From NCBI RefSeq assembly GCF_001613385.1, contig NZ_BDCG01000008.1:372001-436000 (forward strand): 64,000 nucleotides of DNA. Direction: 5' to 3'. The stretch's first letter is position 1; each line of letters starts with the position of its first letter. The translations under genes and the position numbers were made by a program. Under the pieces are notes generated by a model. The model did no database searches. It was not told where the DNA came from and saw only the letters and a program-made list of their open reading frames with translations. This document shows positions 17,087 through 25,600 of this stretch, piece after piece. Source of the DNA: Nocardia flavorosea NBRC 108225. GTDB lineage: Bacteria > Actinomycetota > Actinomycetes > Mycobacteriales > Mycobacteriaceae.

Positions 17087-17755
17087 TCAGCCGAGGCTGA
17101 ACGGCTGACCCCACAGCGTCACGACGGACATGACGTTATCGGTCTCGACCTTGACCTTGACGAAGGACCGCGCCTGCGCGTAGCCGCCGCAGCCGTTCAG
17201 GCCGATGGTGGTATCGGACCAGGTGACCGAACCGCTGTTGCCCTTGAACTTGTTGTTGGTCGAGTGGTCTTCGTTGCCGTAGTCGTCCGGCTTCTCGATA
17301 TCGAGCACGTAGAAGGAATCGGCCTGGCCGGGGCCCAGCGTCAGGTTGCCGCCGACCTCGCCCGAGGGGGTGACACTGCCTTCGGAATCGATCTCGGCGT
17401 CGGCGCCGCCTTCGGCACCACCGCCATCGATGTTGACCTGGCAGCCCACGACGTAGCCGGGGTAGATCTTGCCACCGACATCCTCGCCGCCGCCGGAGAT
17501 CTCGACCTGGGCACTACCGGACACCCAAGCGTTGCGGTGCACCGGGGTGGAACCCATGGACGGGCTGATGTTGGCGGATTCGCCGACCATGCGGACCGTC
17601 ACCACGGTGCCGTCGGAGAGGGTTTTGACGATTTCGCCGCCGGGCAGCGGAATGAAGGTGTCGGCGTTGGCGGCGCCGGTGGAGAACAGGCCCAGCGCGA
17701 CCGAGGCGGCCGCGCCGACACCGGCGAGGCGCGCCAGATTCTTACGGGTGAACAT
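17087..17755 (-). CDS. MspA-family outer membrane porin
   Basis: A 222-residue porin of the MspA family, which forms goblet-shaped channels through the mycolate outer membrane. Residues 1-31 form a signal peptide ending in A-N-A (cleavage before D-T-F-I-P). The mature part carries the family blocks M-V-G-E-S-A-N-I-S-P-S-M, then G-Y-V-V-G-C-Q-V-N, then the C-terminal G-C-G-G-Y-A-Q-A-R-S-F with W-G-Q-P-F-S. It is the second gene of a pair with 17830-18504, resembling the NfpA/NfpB hetero-oligomer of N. farcinica. It is about three-quarters identical by eye to the gene at 18815-19480. The spacing of 74 bp suggests co-transcription. Confidence 0.92.
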   Translation of the reverse strand: MFTRKNLARLAGVGAAASVALGLFSTGAANADTFIPLPGGEIVKTLSDGTVVTVRMVGESANISPSMGSTPVHRNAWVSGSAQVEISGGGEDVGGKIYPGYVVGCQVNIDGGGAEGGADAEIDSEGSVTPSGEVGGNLTLGPGQADSFYVLDIEKPDDYGNEDHSTNNKFKGNSGSVTWSDTTIGLNGCGGYAQARSFVKVKVETDNVMSVVTLWGQPFSLG

Positions 17756-17829
17756 GTGTTATATGCCCCTCTGGGGTTGAATTCGCTACAGCGAGAGTTG
17801 GTGGGGTGAATTCGACCGGTGTCAGCGCG

Positions 17830-18504
17830 TCAGCCGATGCTGAACGGCTGCCCGTAGAGGGTGGTCTTGGAGTAGTGGTCGCCGATGATCTCGACCACGG
17901 TGTAGGCGCGAGCCTGCGCGTAGCCGGCGCAGCCCTGGATCTCCATCTCTACGTCCTGGTATTCGACGGAGTAGACGCCGGGCTTCTCGATGTCCTTGTA
18001 ATCGATCTGGACGAATTTGACCTCACCGGGGCCGAGTTCGAGGCTGGTCGAGCCGCCGAGGCTGCCGCCGTCCAGGGTGAGGCCGAGGGACCCGCCCAGG
18101 CCGATCGCGTCTTCACCGATGCTCACCTGGCAACCGACGATATAACCGGTGTTGAGCTGCGAGGCACCGTGGGTGGAGGAGTTGTTGGTGCCGTCCGCAT
18201 TGGTCGGGCCGTTGTTCGGCCCGGCTTCGCCCTCGGGCGTGACCGAGACGTCGGCGGTGGCGTTGCCCGAGACCCACACGGTCCGGCCCGCACCATTGGC
18301 GGCCATCGACGGCGAGACGAGCGCGCTCTCGTGAGTGCGGGTGATCTTGACACCGGGGCCCAGTTTCTCACCGTCCGGCAGCGGAACGAAGGTGTCCGCG
18401 TTGGCGGCACCGGTGGAGAACAGACCCATGGCCACAGCGGCGACAGCGCCCACGCCCAGGGCGCGCGCGCCGTGGCGCAGACCGGTGGTGCGGTTCTTGC
18501 TCAT
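17830..18504 (-). CDS. MspA-family outer membrane porin
   Basis: A 224-residue MspA-type porin. The signal peptide covers residues 1-35 (G-A-V-A-A-V-A-M-G-L-F-S-T-G-A-A-N-A). The family core includes S-P-S-M-A-A-N-G-A-G-R, the turn N-T-G-Y-I-V-G-C-Q-V, and the end G-C-A-G-Y-A-Q-A-R-A-Y. The frame extends upstream to 18753, but the ATG at 18504 has GAGGGGAAAT directly before it and begins the signal peptide. It is first of a two-gene unit with 17087-17755. Its nearest relative is the gene at 19561-20235, which shares almost the whole sequence. A separate promoter probably lies between 18505 and 18756. Confidence 0.92.
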   Translation of the reverse strand: MSKNRTTGLRHGARALGVGAVAAVAMGLFSTGAANADTFVPLPDGEKLGPGVKITRTHESALVSPSMAANGAGRTVWVSGNATADVSVTPEGEAGPNNGPTNADGTNNSSTHGASQLNTGYIVGCQVSIGEDAIGLGGSLGLTLDGGSLGGSTSLELGPGEVKFVQIDYKDIEKPGVYSVEYQDVEMEIQGCAGYAQARAYTVVEIIGDHYSKTTLYGQPFSIG

Positions 18505-18756
18505 ATTTCCCCTCATCAAGGTTTTACAGCGACACCCGACTTCGCAGCGATCGATGCCGGGGCGGCCCGAGAACAGGCTCCATAGAGCTTGAGTTACGGC
18601 TGTAGCCACTAGATGAACCCGAAACCACACAGCCGGTGAACACTCGGCTACCGCGCCACCGATTCGGTGTGGCATACGGATGATTCGCAGGTAACCAGAA
18701 GGTGACCGACGCTGGGGAAACTGCCGGCAACAGATAACCGGCCTGCCGTACACGGG

Positions 18757-18786
18757 ACAGGCCCGCCGCTGCTGCGACGGGCCTGT
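18757..18786. terminator. Hairpin between the two porin pairs
   Basis: ACAGGCCCG (18757-18765) pairs with CGGGCCTGT (18778-18786) around a 12-nt loop. It lies just past the end of the porin at 18815 on the minus strand, so the upstream pair ends here and the downstream pair is a separate unit. Confidence 0.7.
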
Positions 18787-18814
18787 TTCTGTGCCGGGAG
18801 CGTTCGATCGGTTA

Positions 18815-19480
18815 TCAGCCGAGGCTGAACGGCTGACCCCAGAGGGTCACGTAACTGATCACATTTTCGGTCTCCACCTCGACGCTGATGAACGACCGCG
18901 CCTGGGCGTAGCCGCCGCAGCCGTTGAGGCCGATGGTCTGGTCGGACCAGGTGACCGAACCGGTGTTGCCGCCGAAGCTGTTGTTGGTGGCGTGGTCCTC
19001 GTCGCCGTAGTCGTCGGGCTTCTCGATATCGAGGACGTAGAACGATTTCGCCTGGCCGGGGCCGATGGTCAGGTTGGCGCCGGTTTCTGCGCTGGGGCTG
19101 ACATTTCCTTCGGTATCCATATCGGCACTGGCACCGCCCTCGGCTCCGCCGCCGGCGATATTGACCTGGCAGCCGACGACATAGCCGGGGTAGATCTTGC
19201 CGCCTACGTCTTCGCCGCCGGCGATCTCGACCTGCGCGCTACCGGAGACCCACGCGTTGCGATGCACCGGCGTAGCGCCCATCGACGGACTGATGGTGGC
19301 CGATTCGCCGACCATGCGCACGGTCACCACCGTGCCGTCGGACAGCGTTTTGACCAGTTCACCGCCGGGCAGCGGCACGAACGTATCGGCATGGGCGGCT
19401 CCGGTCGAGAACAGCCCCAGGGCGAGAGTGGCAGCGGCGCCGACACCGGCCAAGCGCACCAGTTTGTTTCGGTTGATCAT
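18815..19480 (-). CDS. MspA-family outer membrane porin
   Basis: A 221-residue porin, second gene of the upstream pair. It has a signal peptide to residue 31 (L-A-L-G-L-F-S-T-G-A-A-H-A) and the core blocks R-M-V-G-E-S-A-T-I-S-P-S-M, G-Y-V-V-G-C-Q-V-N and G-C-G-G-Y-A-Q-A-R-S-F. ATG 19480 is chosen since it begins the signal peptide; the frame runs upstream to 19663 only because the preceding porin overlaps in another frame. Compared with the copy at 17087-17755 it differs by scattered substitutions and a shorter loop, so the duplication is not recent. Confidence 0.92.
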   Translation of the reverse strand: MINRNKLVRLAGVGAAATLALGLFSTGAAHADTFVPLPGGELVKTLSDGTVVTVRMVGESATISPSMGATPVHRNAWVSGSAQVEIAGGEDVGGKIYPGYVVGCQVNIAGGGAEGGASADMDTEGNVSPSAETGANLTIGPGQAKSFYVLDIEKPDDYGDEDHATNNSFGGNTGSVTWSDQTIGLNGCGGYAQARSFISVEVETENVISYVTLWGQPFSLG

Positions 19481-19560
19481 GGTTGGACCCTTCGAGGGGA
19501 AAGCTCGCGAATCGACGCGAGACGAGGTTCGTTTCGATACGACGGGACGGACCGGGCGGT

Positions 19561-20235
19561 TCAGCCGATGCTGAACGGCTGGCCGTACAGGGTCGTCTTC
19601 GAGTAGTGGTCGCCGATGATCTCGACCACCGTGTACGACCGCGCCTGCGCGTAACCCGCACAACCCTGGATCTCGATTTCGGCGTCCTGATACTCGACGG
19701 AGTACCTGCCGGGTTTGGTGATGTCCTTGTAGTCGATCTGGACGAATTTCACCTCGCCCGGGCCCACCTCCACCCCGACCGATCCGCCGACGTTTCCGCC
19801 GTCGAGACTCAAACCGAGAGATCCGCCCAGACCGATCGCCTCGTCGCCGACGCTGACCTGGCAGCCGACGATATAACCGGTGTTGAGCTGTGAGGCTCCG
19901 TGGGTGGATGAATTGTTGGTGCCGTCCGCGCCGGTCGGTCCGTTGTTCGGACCCGGTTCACCTTCGGGCGTCGCCGTGACGTCGGCGATCGCGTTACCGG
20001 AAACCCACACGACCCGGCCCGCGCCGTTGGCGGCCATGGAGGGCGAAATAACGGCATGCTCACCGGTGCGGGAGATGGTGACACCCGGGCCGGCTTTCTG
20101 GCCGTCCGGTAGCGGCACGAAGGTATCGGCACTGGCAGCGCCCACCGACAGAAGGCCAACGGCGACAGCGGCCGCGGCACCGATACCCGCGATCCTGGCG
20201 CCAGTACGTACACCGTCGGTGCGGTTCTCGCTCAT
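19561..20235 (-). CDS. MspA-family outer membrane porin
   Basis: A 224-residue porin and the first gene of the upstream pair. The signal peptide covers residues 1-35 (A-V-A-V-G-L-L-S-V-G-A-A-S-A). The core matches the copy at 17830-18504 in most positions, including N-N-G-P-T, S-S-T-H-G-A-S-Q-L and the C-terminal Y-G-Q-P-F-S. ATG 20235 is used because GAGGGGAAAT precedes it, the same leader as in the copy. The 80-bp gap to the next porin suggests one transcript. A perfect CRP/GlxR site lies 263 bp upstream. Confidence 0.92.
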   Translation of the reverse strand: MSENRTDGVRTGARIAGIGAAAAVAVGLLSVGAASADTFVPLPDGQKAGPGVTISRTGEHAVISPSMAANGAGRVVWVSGNAIADVTATPEGEPGPNNGPTGADGTNNSSTHGASQLNTGYIVGCQVSVGDEAIGLGGSLGLSLDGGNVGGSVGVEVGPGEVKFVQIDYKDITKPGRYSVEYQDAEIEIQGCAGYAQARSYTVVEIIGDHYSKTTLYGQPFSIG

Positions 20236-20782
20236 ATTTCCCCTCATCATTCGGACAAACAGCAGACCTTCGAGCTCGGACACACCGCTCTCCGGCTCAG
20301 ACCAGTGTTTCGCTCGTTTGTTACCTACAGGTGACCCGTTGTTATTTCGGTGCAACACCCAAAAACAGACAATGCACACGAAAGCGACCGGCTGACCCCG
20401 TATTGCAAGCTCGCCGAACCGCCTTTGCGGCGGTCGACGCACCGAGATCAAGCGGTCGATAACAGGTTGGACAAAGCTTCTTTTCGCTATACGTTGATGT
20501 GATCTATTTCACATCTACGTATAGCGAAGCACGCACGTGCAGGTCACTTCCCATAGCAGAGATGCCGTCCCCCCACCCAGAAACGGTAAAAGTCCGTAAA
20601 CAGATCGCCCCATCGGCGCATGGAAGAAATAAAAGACGCGCACCCCCCGGATACGCATTGTCGAAATTCTTGCGAGTCCAGTTCTGGACAATTGGCCCGA
20701 AAATCTACCCCGTTACCCTCCGGAGATAGCGAACCCGTATCGCAATATAACCGAATGTGTTGAGCGCCAAGCTTTTTACGCT
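20236..20782. promoter_or_regulatory. Porin upstream region
   Basis: The 547 bp hold no recognisable gene. They are AT-richer than the surroundings and include a 46-bp palindrome at 20483-20528. The porin promoter should lie between 20236 and 20482, but no clear -35/-10 pair can be named. Confidence 0.5.
20483..20528. promoter_or_regulatory. 46-bp palindrome with a perfect CRP/GlxR site
   Basis: Arms of 20 nt (20483-20502 and 20509-20528) match at 19 of 20 positions around TCTATT. The inner part, TGTGA-N6-TCACA at 20498-20513, is an exact match to the consensus of the cAMP-receptor family (GlxR/Crp). It lies upstream of the four porin genes. Confidence 0.75.
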
Positions 20783-20980
20783 TCAGCCCGCATCCCCGTG
20801 ATGCGGCGGAACCTGCGAGCGCAGCCAATCGTCACCGTCGCGGTCCATTGACGAACCGTCGTCCCATTCATCGCGCGTAGTACTCGGCAGCACCTGACCG
20901 AAAACGCGATCCGCACGTGCGATATCCCCCGCCCGGCGTCGTGCCCGGCGGGGGACCTCGGGGGTCTCCCCTTCACTCAT
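20783..20980 (-). CDS. Small conserved hypothetical protein
   Basis: A 65-residue, strongly charged, soluble protein with no membrane segment. It begins M-S-E-G-E-T-P and holds the block F-G-Q-V-L-P-S-T-T-R-D-E-W and a final W-L-R-S-Q-V-P-P-H-H. Proteins of this shape commonly follow mogA/moaB in Nocardia and Rhodococcus. It follows the moaB stop by 15 bp and is probably translated from the same mRNA. Function is unknown. Confidence 0.7.
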   Translation of the reverse strand: MSEGETPEVPRRARRRAGDIARADRVFGQVLPSTTRDEWDDGSSMDRDGDDWLRSQVPPHHGDAG

Positions 20981-20995
20981 ACCGCATGCCCCGGC

Positions 20996-21553
20996 TCACT
21001 CCAGCAGACCGGACAGCTCGCCGATGACACGACTCGCCAACGGCCCCAGGGTGGCCATACCGTCGCGGACAGCGGCCCGCGTACCCGGCAGGTTCACCAC
21101 CAGGGTGCTACCCGAGATACCGGCCAGGCCGCGGGAAAGACCGGCGTCCAGCGACCCCGCCACCCGGCCGGATGCGCGCAGCGCCTCGCTGATCCCGGGC
21201 AGGTCCCGGTCGAGAACCTCGGCCGTCGCCTCGGGCGTGACATCACGCGGCGACATCCCGGTACCACCGACCGAGATCACGATATCCACACCGCCGATCA
21301 CCGCGGTGTTCAAGGCGTTCCGGATCGCCACCTCGTCCGCCTCCACCGAAACGGACGCATCCACCAGGAACCCCGCCTCGGTGAGCAGTTCGGTGACCAA
21401 CGGCCCCAGCGAATCCTCGCCGCCGTGTGCCGTTCGATCGTCGACGACCACCACCAGTGCGCGCCCCGCCACAGGAGCATCGATTTCCATACCGCTCACC
21501 GTAGCGCCGATATCGGTCGCGGCGTGGCCGCCCCCGGTCACCAATTGCATCAC
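20996..21553 (-). CDS. moaB: MogA/MoaB-family molybdopterin protein
   Basis: A 185-residue protein of the MogA/MoaB family, which adenylylates molybdopterin during cofactor assembly. The signature S-V-G-G-T-G-M-S-P-R-D-V-T-P-E-A-T lies near residues 97-113, and the late N-L-P-G-T-R-A-A-V-R-D-G is also typical. Start codons GTG 21553 and ATG 21550 are adjacent in frame; the first overlaps the pepD stop (GTGA), with GGAAGGAG just upstream, so the two are translationally coupled. The mycobacterial order mprA-mprB-pepD-moaB2 is conserved. Whether it serves cofactor synthesis or stress response is not known. Confidence 0.9.
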   Translation of the reverse strand: MMQLVTGGGHAATDIGATVSGMEIDAPVAGRALVVVVDDRTAHGGEDSLGPLVTELLTEAGFLVDASVSVEADEVAIRNALNTAVIGGVDIVISVGGTGMSPRDVTPEATAEVLDRDLPGISEALRASGRVAGSLDAGLSRGLAGISGSTLVVNLPGTRAAVRDGMATLGPLASRVIGELSGLLE

Positions 21554-22959
21554 CGTGCTCCTTCCACCGCGGCGGCGGCGAGGGTCACCTCGACCGTCTC
21601 CGAACCACCGCCCTGCCGATCCGTGTACGTCACTTGCACTTTGTCCCCGGGCTGTTTCGAACGCACCGCTGCCACCAGGGCATCCCCGGAGTCGATCGTA
21701 CGATCGTCGAGCCTGGTCACGATCGAGCCCGCCGGAATTCGAGCCTGTGCCGCCGGGCCGTTCGGGGTGACCTCGAGTATCCGCGCTCCATGTATGGATT
21801 CGTCGCGCTGCACGGTCATCCCGATCTGAGCGTACGTGGCGTGACCGGTCTTGATCAGTTCATCGGCGACCCGCCGCGCCTGATCCACCGGAATCGCGAA
21901 CCCGAGCCCGATCGAACCGCTCTGCTGACCGGCCGCACCCGAGGAACCCAGGCTGGCGATCGCGGTGTTGATACCGATCAGCCGGCCCTCGCTGTCGACC
22001 AGTGCGCCACCCGAGTTACCAGGATTGATCGCGGCATCGGTCTGGACGGCGTCGATCACCGGATTCGGCACAGTAGGGTCACCACCACCTTCACCGGTGG
22101 TCGAGACCGGGCGGTTGAGCGCCGAAACGATCCCGGTGGTGACGGTGCCGGCCAGACCGAGCGGCGAGCCGATGGCCACCACCGGCTGCCCGACCTGCAG
22201 ACCGGCCGAACTGCCCAGCTCGACCGGTTTCAGATCCGTTTTCCCGCGCGCCTTTATCACCGCCAGATCCGATACCGGATCGGCACCGACCAGGGTCGCC
22301 GCGGCGGTACTGCCGTCGGCGAAGGTCACCCGCATATCGCCCCCGGCGCCGCCACCCGCCGCGACGTGGTTGTTGGTCAGGATCAGCCCGTCCGAGGACA
22401 GCACCACTCCGGACCCCTCGCCCTGCCCGCGGTTACTGGCCACCTCGATCATCACGACGGAAGGAGTGACTTCCTGCGCGACAGCCTGTACCGACCCCCT
22501 CGGCGCGTTCGCGGCGTCCTTGATTTCGGGCACCGGCGCATCGAGCGCATTGGTCGCCGCGGGCCGGCTACCGGAATCGGTGACCAGGGCACCGACCACA
22601 CCACCTACGCCACCGCTGACCAGTGCCAGCGCGATCCCACCGGCCACCAGCCCGGTACGCAGTGAACTCTTCCGAGGCGCGGGGGGCGGGCCGGCGTAGA
22701 ACTGCCCGGTATCGCCGGGCGGCGGCCCGCCGGGAGGGGGCGGTGCGCCGTACGGATGGCCCATCGCCGGGTACGCGGCCGTATCGCCGGGTCGCGGACC
22801 CGGAAACGGTTGCTCACCCGGATACTGGGCTGTGCCGGCCTGCCCCGGCGGCGCGGGGGCGCCGGGGTCATGGACCACACCCGGCTGGGGATGCGAGTTC
22901 GAGGGCGGCACCGGTCCTTCTTCCGGCCGGTCCGGCCGATTGGTGAAATCCTCGGTCAT
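21550..22959 (-). CDS. pepD: HtrA-like serine protease PepD
   Basis: A 469-residue membrane-anchored protease/chaperone. Residues 1-105 are Pro/Gly-rich and cytoplasmic, residues 113-138 form the transmembrane helix (L-V-A-G-G-I-A-L-A-L-V-S-G-G-V), then a trypsin-like domain with His198 (N-N-H-V), Asp near 230 (S-D-L-A-V-I) and Ser316 (G-N-S-G-G), and a PDZ domain at about 375-460. It degrades or refolds damaged envelope proteins and in mycobacteria signals back to MprAB. The ATG at 22959 is used since AGAGAGAC precedes it; the longer frame to 23055 lacks a ribosome site. It lies just after mprB and overlaps moaB. Confidence 0.93.
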   Translation of the reverse strand: MTEDFTNRPDRPEEGPVPPSNSHPQPGVVHDPGAPAPPGQAGTAQYPGEQPFPGPRPGDTAAYPAMGHPYGAPPPPGGPPPGDTGQFYAGPPPAPRKSSLRTGLVAGGIALALVSGGVGGVVGALVTDSGSRPAATNALDAPVPEIKDAANAPRGSVQAVAQEVTPSVVMIEVASNRGQGEGSGVVLSSDGLILTNNHVAAGGGAGGDMRVTFADGSTAAATLVGADPVSDLAVIKARGKTDLKPVELGSSAGLQVGQPVVAIGSPLGLAGTVTTGIVSALNRPVSTTGEGGGDPTVPNPVIDAVQTDAAINPGNSGGALVDSEGRLIGINTAIASLGSSGAAGQQSGSIGLGFAIPVDQARRVADELIKTGHATYAQIGMTVQRDESIHGARILEVTPNGPAAQARIPAGSIVTRLDDRTIDSGDALVAAVRSKQPGDKVQVTYTDRQGGGSETVEVTLAAAAVEGAR

Positions 22960-23131
22960 AGTCTCTCTATTCTGCTCATATTCCCTGTCCAGGGTGCCGA
23001 ACACGACTGAGAACCATCTGAGATTGGTGTGTGTTTTCGGCGGCGCCTTCGGCACGACCGGTGGTTGCGTCGGGGGTTCGGCGAGCGCCCCGGGTGGGCC
23101 GGGGATCCGGTTCGGTCGAAGAGCAGGCAGA

Positions 23132-24610
23132 TCACTGGCTCTGGCCGGGTAATACGATCCGGATCATCGCACCGCCGCGATCGGAGGTGTCGATGGCAAT
23201 CGTACCGCCGTGTTTGGTGACCACCTGTTTCACGATGGCCAGGCCCAGCCCCGAACCGGGCATGGAACGAGACGCCGTTGTCCGGTAGAAGCGCTCGAAG
23301 ACCAGTTCGCGTTCGGCCGGAGGTATCCCGGGACCGGCATCGGCGACCGACAGTTCCAGCAGCCCGCGCCCCGTTTCGGCCATCCGCACCCGGACCGGTT
23401 CACCGGGTGGGCTCCATTTCGCCGCATTGTCGAGCACATTGAGAATCGCCCGTTCCAGGGCGGCTTCGTGGCCGTAGACGAACCATGGCCGTAGTTCGGC
23501 GTCGAAGGCCACGGCACCGCGGCGACGGACCCGTTCCAGCGCACGTTCGGTGACCTCACCGAGATCGACCCGCTCGTACACCGTCTCCGGGGCGTCCTCG
23601 CGAGCCAGGTCCACCAGATCGCCCACCAGGTTCGACAGTTCCTCGATCTGCGCCACCACATCCGAGCGCAGTTCGGCCATATCCTCCTCGGGTATCGCCG
23701 GAGCATCGGGGCGACTGGAGGCGATCAGCAATTCCGTATTGGTGCGCAACGAGGTCAGCGGAGTCCGCAGTTCGTGACCGGCGTCGGCGACCAGCCGCCG
23801 CTGCCGGTCCCGGGATTCGGCGAGCGCCCGCAACATGGTGTTGAAACTCTCGGTCAACCGCGCGAGTTCGTCGTCACCGGTGACCGGGATGGGGGTCAGA
23901 TCATCGGTACGGGCGATTCGCTCGGTCGCGGCGGTGAGACGCGCGATCGGCCGCAACCCGGTGCGCCCGACGGTGGTACCGGCACCCGCCGCGAGCACGA
24001 CCCCGCAGGCCCCGACGGCGAACAGCAGCCAGGCCAATCGGTCCAGTACCTCGCGAGTGGGTTCGAGCCGTTGCGAGATGACCAGGGTGACCCCGGAGTC
24101 CATCCGCTCGGCGAGCACCCGCTGACTGTTGTAGGTGCGCAGCGACGATTCCCGTGTGCCCTGTGCCACCGCGACCTCTTCGGTGCCGATGGGTGGTGTG
24201 GTGGGCTGCGGCGGCAGGTAGACGGGGAAGGTCCCCGGTTTCTCCGCCCCCGACGGTGGAATCGGATAGATGAGCGCAACGCCGATATCGTTCGAGAACA
24301 ATGTGGCCAGGCCGAGAGACTGGAACGCCATATCGTCGATATCGCCACTGATCATGGTGGCCGCGCGGGCATGCAGCTGAGCGTCAACCTGACCGTAGAG
24401 CTCCCGGGCGACCATCGCGTAGGCCGCGATGGAGGTGATCGCCACGAAGATCGCCACCAGCGAAGCCGCCAGCAACGTGACCCGCCAGCGCAGTGAAACG
24501 GTGCGTGTCAACGGGGTCGGCGGGCGCATGGGCGGTGGTTCGTCGGGCCAGGGCCGGCCGAGCGTCGCCACCGTATGTTTCTTGGCCGCCGAGCGGGGGG
24601 TACGTGCCAT
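23132..24610 (-). CDS. mprB: Sensor histidine kinase MprB
   Basis: A 492-residue kinase. Transmembrane helices lie near residues 41-65 and 190-212, flanking an extracytoplasmic domain of about 125 residues, followed by a HAMP domain (R-L-T-A-A-T-E-R-I-A near 225-240). The phosphoacceptor His lies in A-G-H-E-L-R-T-P-L-T near residue 280. The ATPase boxes are N-A-A-K-W-S-P (N), D-A-G-P-G-I-P (G1) and G-S-G-L-G-L-A (G2). It senses envelope stress and phosphorylates MprA; in Mycobacterium it is restrained by DnaK and PepD. The start lies 9 bp after the mprA stop. Confidence 0.93.
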   Translation of the reverse strand: MARTPRSAAKKHTVATLGRPWPDEPPPMRPPTPLTRTVSLRWRVTLLAASLVAIFVAITSIAAYAMVARELYGQVDAQLHARAATMISGDIDDMAFQSLGLATLFSNDIGVALIYPIPPSGAEKPGTFPVYLPPQPTTPPIGTEEVAVAQGTRESSLRTYNSQRVLAERMDSGVTLVISQRLEPTREVLDRLAWLLFAVGACGVVLAAGAGTTVGRTGLRPIARLTAATERIARTDDLTPIPVTGDDELARLTESFNTMLRALAESRDRQRRLVADAGHELRTPLTSLRTNTELLIASSRPDAPAIPEEDMAELRSDVVAQIEELSNLVGDLVDLAREDAPETVYERVDLGEVTERALERVRRRGAVAFDAELRPWFVYGHEAALERAILNVLDNAAKWSPPGEPVRVRMAETGRGLLELSVADAGPGIPPAERELVFERFYRTTASRSMPGSGLGLAIVKQVVTKHGGTIAIDTSDRGGAMIRIVLPGQSQ

Positions 24611-24619
24611 ATCCCGGGC

Positions 24620-25306
24620 TTACGGAGGCGTTTCGCGCAGCACGTAGCCGACGCCGCGCACGGTGTGGATGAGCCGGGGTTCCCCGTCGGCCTCGGTTTT
24701 GCGGCGCAGATAGCCGATATAGACCTCCAGCGCGTTACCGGAGGTCGGGAAGTCGTAACCCCATACCTCCTCGAGGATCCGGCCCCGGGTCAGTACCCGG
24801 CGCGGATTGGCCATCAGCATTTCCAGCAGTGAGAACTCGGTCCGGGTCAGCGAAATGGACCGGTCACCGCGCGCAACCTCCCGGGTGACCGGGTCCAGGG
24901 ACAGATCGGCGAACCGCATGGTTTCCGAGATCTCTCCGGGATCGGGCATGCGGCGGCGCAACAGCGCCCGCAGGCGGGCGAGCAGTTCTTCGAGCGCGAA
25001 CGGTTTGGGCAGATAGTCGTCGGCGCCGGCGTCCAGACCGGCGACCCGTTCGGATACCGAATCGCGGGCGGTGAGTACCAGTATCGGCAGGTCGTCACCG
25101 GTGCTGCGCAGTCGGCGGCATACTTCCAGGCCGTCCAGTCTGGGCATCATGACGTCGAGTACCAGGGCGTCCGGCCGATCGGCGGTCGCCTTCTCCAGGG
25201 CGTCGATACCGTCCACCGCCAGATCGACGGTGTAGCCATTGAAGGTCAGTGAACGGCGCAGCGATTCCCGCACCGCACGATCGTCGTCGACCACCAGAAT
25301 GCGCAT
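24620..25306 (-). CDS. mprA: Response regulator MprA
   Basis: A 228-residue OmpR-class regulator. The receiver domain (residues 1-118) has the acidic pocket D7-D8-D9, the phosphorylated Asp51 (L-D-V-M-M-P) and Lys near 102 (P-K-P-F). The winged-helix DNA-binding domain (residues 130-226) ends in [10 protein letters not shown], typical of the class. In mycobacteria MprA controls sigB, sigE and pepD under membrane stress. It heads the operon mprA-mprB-pepD-moaB. The divergent gap to the conservon is 294 bp. Confidence 0.94.
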   Translation of the reverse strand: MRILVVDDDRAVRESLRRSLTFNGYTVDLAVDGIDALEKATADRPDALVLDVMMPRLDGLEVCRRLRSTGDDLPILVLTARDSVSERVAGLDAGADDYLPKPFALEELLARLRALLRRRMPDPGEISETMRFADLSLDPVTREVARGDRSISLTRTEFSLLEMLMANPRRVLTRGRILEEVWGYDFPTSGNALEVYIGYLRRKTEADGEPRLIHTVRGVGYVLRETPP

Positions 25307-25600
25307 TGCACCAGTTTGACCGCAGCGACTGAGAGGCTACTGAGAGGCCCCGGCCGGCGCGCGCGCCGCGGTGCCGACCTGGGGATTCATCGATCGGCGG
25401 ACCGGCCATTACCGATCTGTGATATGCGGCGAAACCCGTTCATCATCCGCTTTATTCGCGGTATAACCGGCTGAACGTCCCGATTGCCCAGGGCTAACAT
25501 GCACGGTATGTTCCGAGCGGGAAAAACTAGACCTCTGGTCGGTTCGGTGTGACATTCAACCAAAACTGAAACGGCCACGCACCAAATGAGGTCGATCGTG
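25307..25600. promoter_or_regulatory. Divergent region between mprA and the conservon
   Basis: No gene is seen. It must hold the promoters of both units. MprA sites are direct octamer repeats in mycobacteria; none can be named with confidence here. Confidence 0.4.

Noticed and set aside
20530..20770. Small RNA or gene in the AT-richer stretch beyond the porin palindrome
   Set aside because: No hairpin with T-run, no promoter pair and no coding pattern could be made out.
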